From NCBI RefSeq assembly GCF_005222785.1, contig NZ_STGH01000001.1:1178001-1242000 (forward strand): a DNA stretch of 64,000 bases, in the 5' to 3' direction. The number at the start of each line of letters is the position of its first letter. Within the stretch, counting starts at the first letter, position 1. Position numbers and translations under genes: made by a program. This DNA comes from Rhodobacter sp. SY28-1 (lineage in GTDB: Bacteria > Pseudomonadota > Alphaproteobacteria > Rhodobacterales > Rhodobacteraceae). The notes under the pieces were generated by a model, which saw nothing but the letters and a program-made list of their open reading frames with translations, had not been told where the DNA came from and ran no database searches. Shown piece after piece: positions 63,735 through 64,000 of this stretch.

Positions 63735-63959
63735 ATGATGGCTAAACCCGTAACGCCCGATCCGATCCGCAATGCCTATGCAGCGGACACCGACCTAGCC
63801 GCCCATTTCCGAGTTAGCCGGGCCACAATCTGGCGCTGGGCCAATGAGCGGCAATTTCCCGCCCCCGTGAAACTCTCGCCACAGATCACACGGTGGCGCT
63901 GGGCGGACGTGCAAGCGTGGGAAAAGGCTCCAGAACCCAAGACTGACAAGGTGGCCTGA
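63735..63959 (+). CDS. AlpA-family/MerR-like HTH regulator (excisionase-type)
   Basis: The protein of about 74 residues starts at ATG 63735 (AAAGGG six bases upstream; ATG 63738 directly follows). The segment DLAAHFRVSRATIWRWANER, then QFPAPVKLSPQITRWRWADV and QAWE, is the classical AlpA pattern: winged HTH recognition helix plus the wing with the RW-x-x-x-D-V motif. AlpA proteins act as excisionases or integrase regulators in P4-like elements. It supports the reading that an integrative element begins here. Confidence 0.88.
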   Translation: MMAKPVTPDPIRNAYAADTDLAAHFRVSRATIWRWANERQFPAPVKLSPQITRWRWADVQAWEKAPEPKTDKVA

Positions 63960-63968
63960 TTGGGTCGC

Positions 63969-64000
63969 ATGGAAAACCCCGGCGCGCTGGCGGGCGCTAC
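63969..64000 (+). CDS. Start of a further gene, cut by the window end
   Basis: ATG 63969 opens a frame MENPGALAGA running off the window; TTG 63960 in the same frame directly follows the AlpA stop. Too little is visible to name a product. In islands of this type a primase/replication gene often follows AlpA. Confidence 0.35.
   Translation, partial: MENPGALAGA

Overview
The window reads as chromosomal DNA of an alphaproteobacterium, most likely a member of the Rhodobacterales (Rhodobacter/Tabrizicola/Gemmobacter-like). The base composition is high in G+C. The r-protein order is alphaproteobacterial. An Aap general amino-acid transporter, an ATP12-type F1 assembly factor and small LuxR/LuxI pairs are all present. 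The species cannot be fixed from the sequence alone.

1-19.4 kb: the S10, spc and alpha ribosomal protein operons, from the 3' part of rplC to rplQ, with secY, adk and rpoA. The usual gene order is broken at several points. A foreign-looking gene sits between rplW and rplB. A DUF1330 gene, a 2OG-Fe(II) oxygenase gene and an unknown gene lie between rplP and rpmC. A DUF4375-like gene, a MAPEG gene on the opposite strand and a GFA-family gene lie between rpmD and rplO. A 51-codon gene lies between adk and rpsM. The upstream r-protein block ends in a terminator-type hairpin at each of these points, and short GTAGGGTG palindromes recur in the spacers.

19.4-30.8 kb: two tandem luxR-luxI pairs, with hairpins over the ribosome binding sites of both luxI genes (strong for the second); then rarA, crcB, rluC and an ATP12 chaperone gene; then the aapJQMP amino-acid ABC transporter operon.

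30.8-43.3 kb: a long minus-strand operon for hydroxyquinol/resorcinol-type aromatics. It carries two intradiol dioxygenases, an MhqO-like ring-cleaving dioxygenase with an MhqD-like hydrolase, maleylacetate reductase, a five-gene branched-chain-type ABC importer, a secreted SnoaL-like protein and a flavin hydroxylase. A divergent LysR gene faces it.

43.5-60.6 kb: a second catabolic locus, bordered on the left by fossils of a tyrosine integrase and an IS6-family transposase and on the right by a deleted IS5-family element. A MarR gene faces a tightly packed plus-strand operon: an FAD subunit, a fused [2Fe-2S]/molybdopterin hydroxylase, a 6-hydroxynicotinate reductase-like protein, a UPF0280 protein, a DUF1185 protein, a polytopic membrane protein, a five-gene ABC importer and ATP-dependent HyuA/HyuB. 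The gene set suggests uptake, hydroxylation, reduction and ATP-driven opening of an N-heterocyclic lactam. The substrate is unknown, and this is the best candidate for an undescribed system in the window.

61.6 kb to the end: an intact tyrosine integrase, a translationally coupled unknown gene and an AlpA-like regulator, which look like the first genes of an integrative element continuing past the edge. No tRNA, rRNA or CRISPR array was seen.
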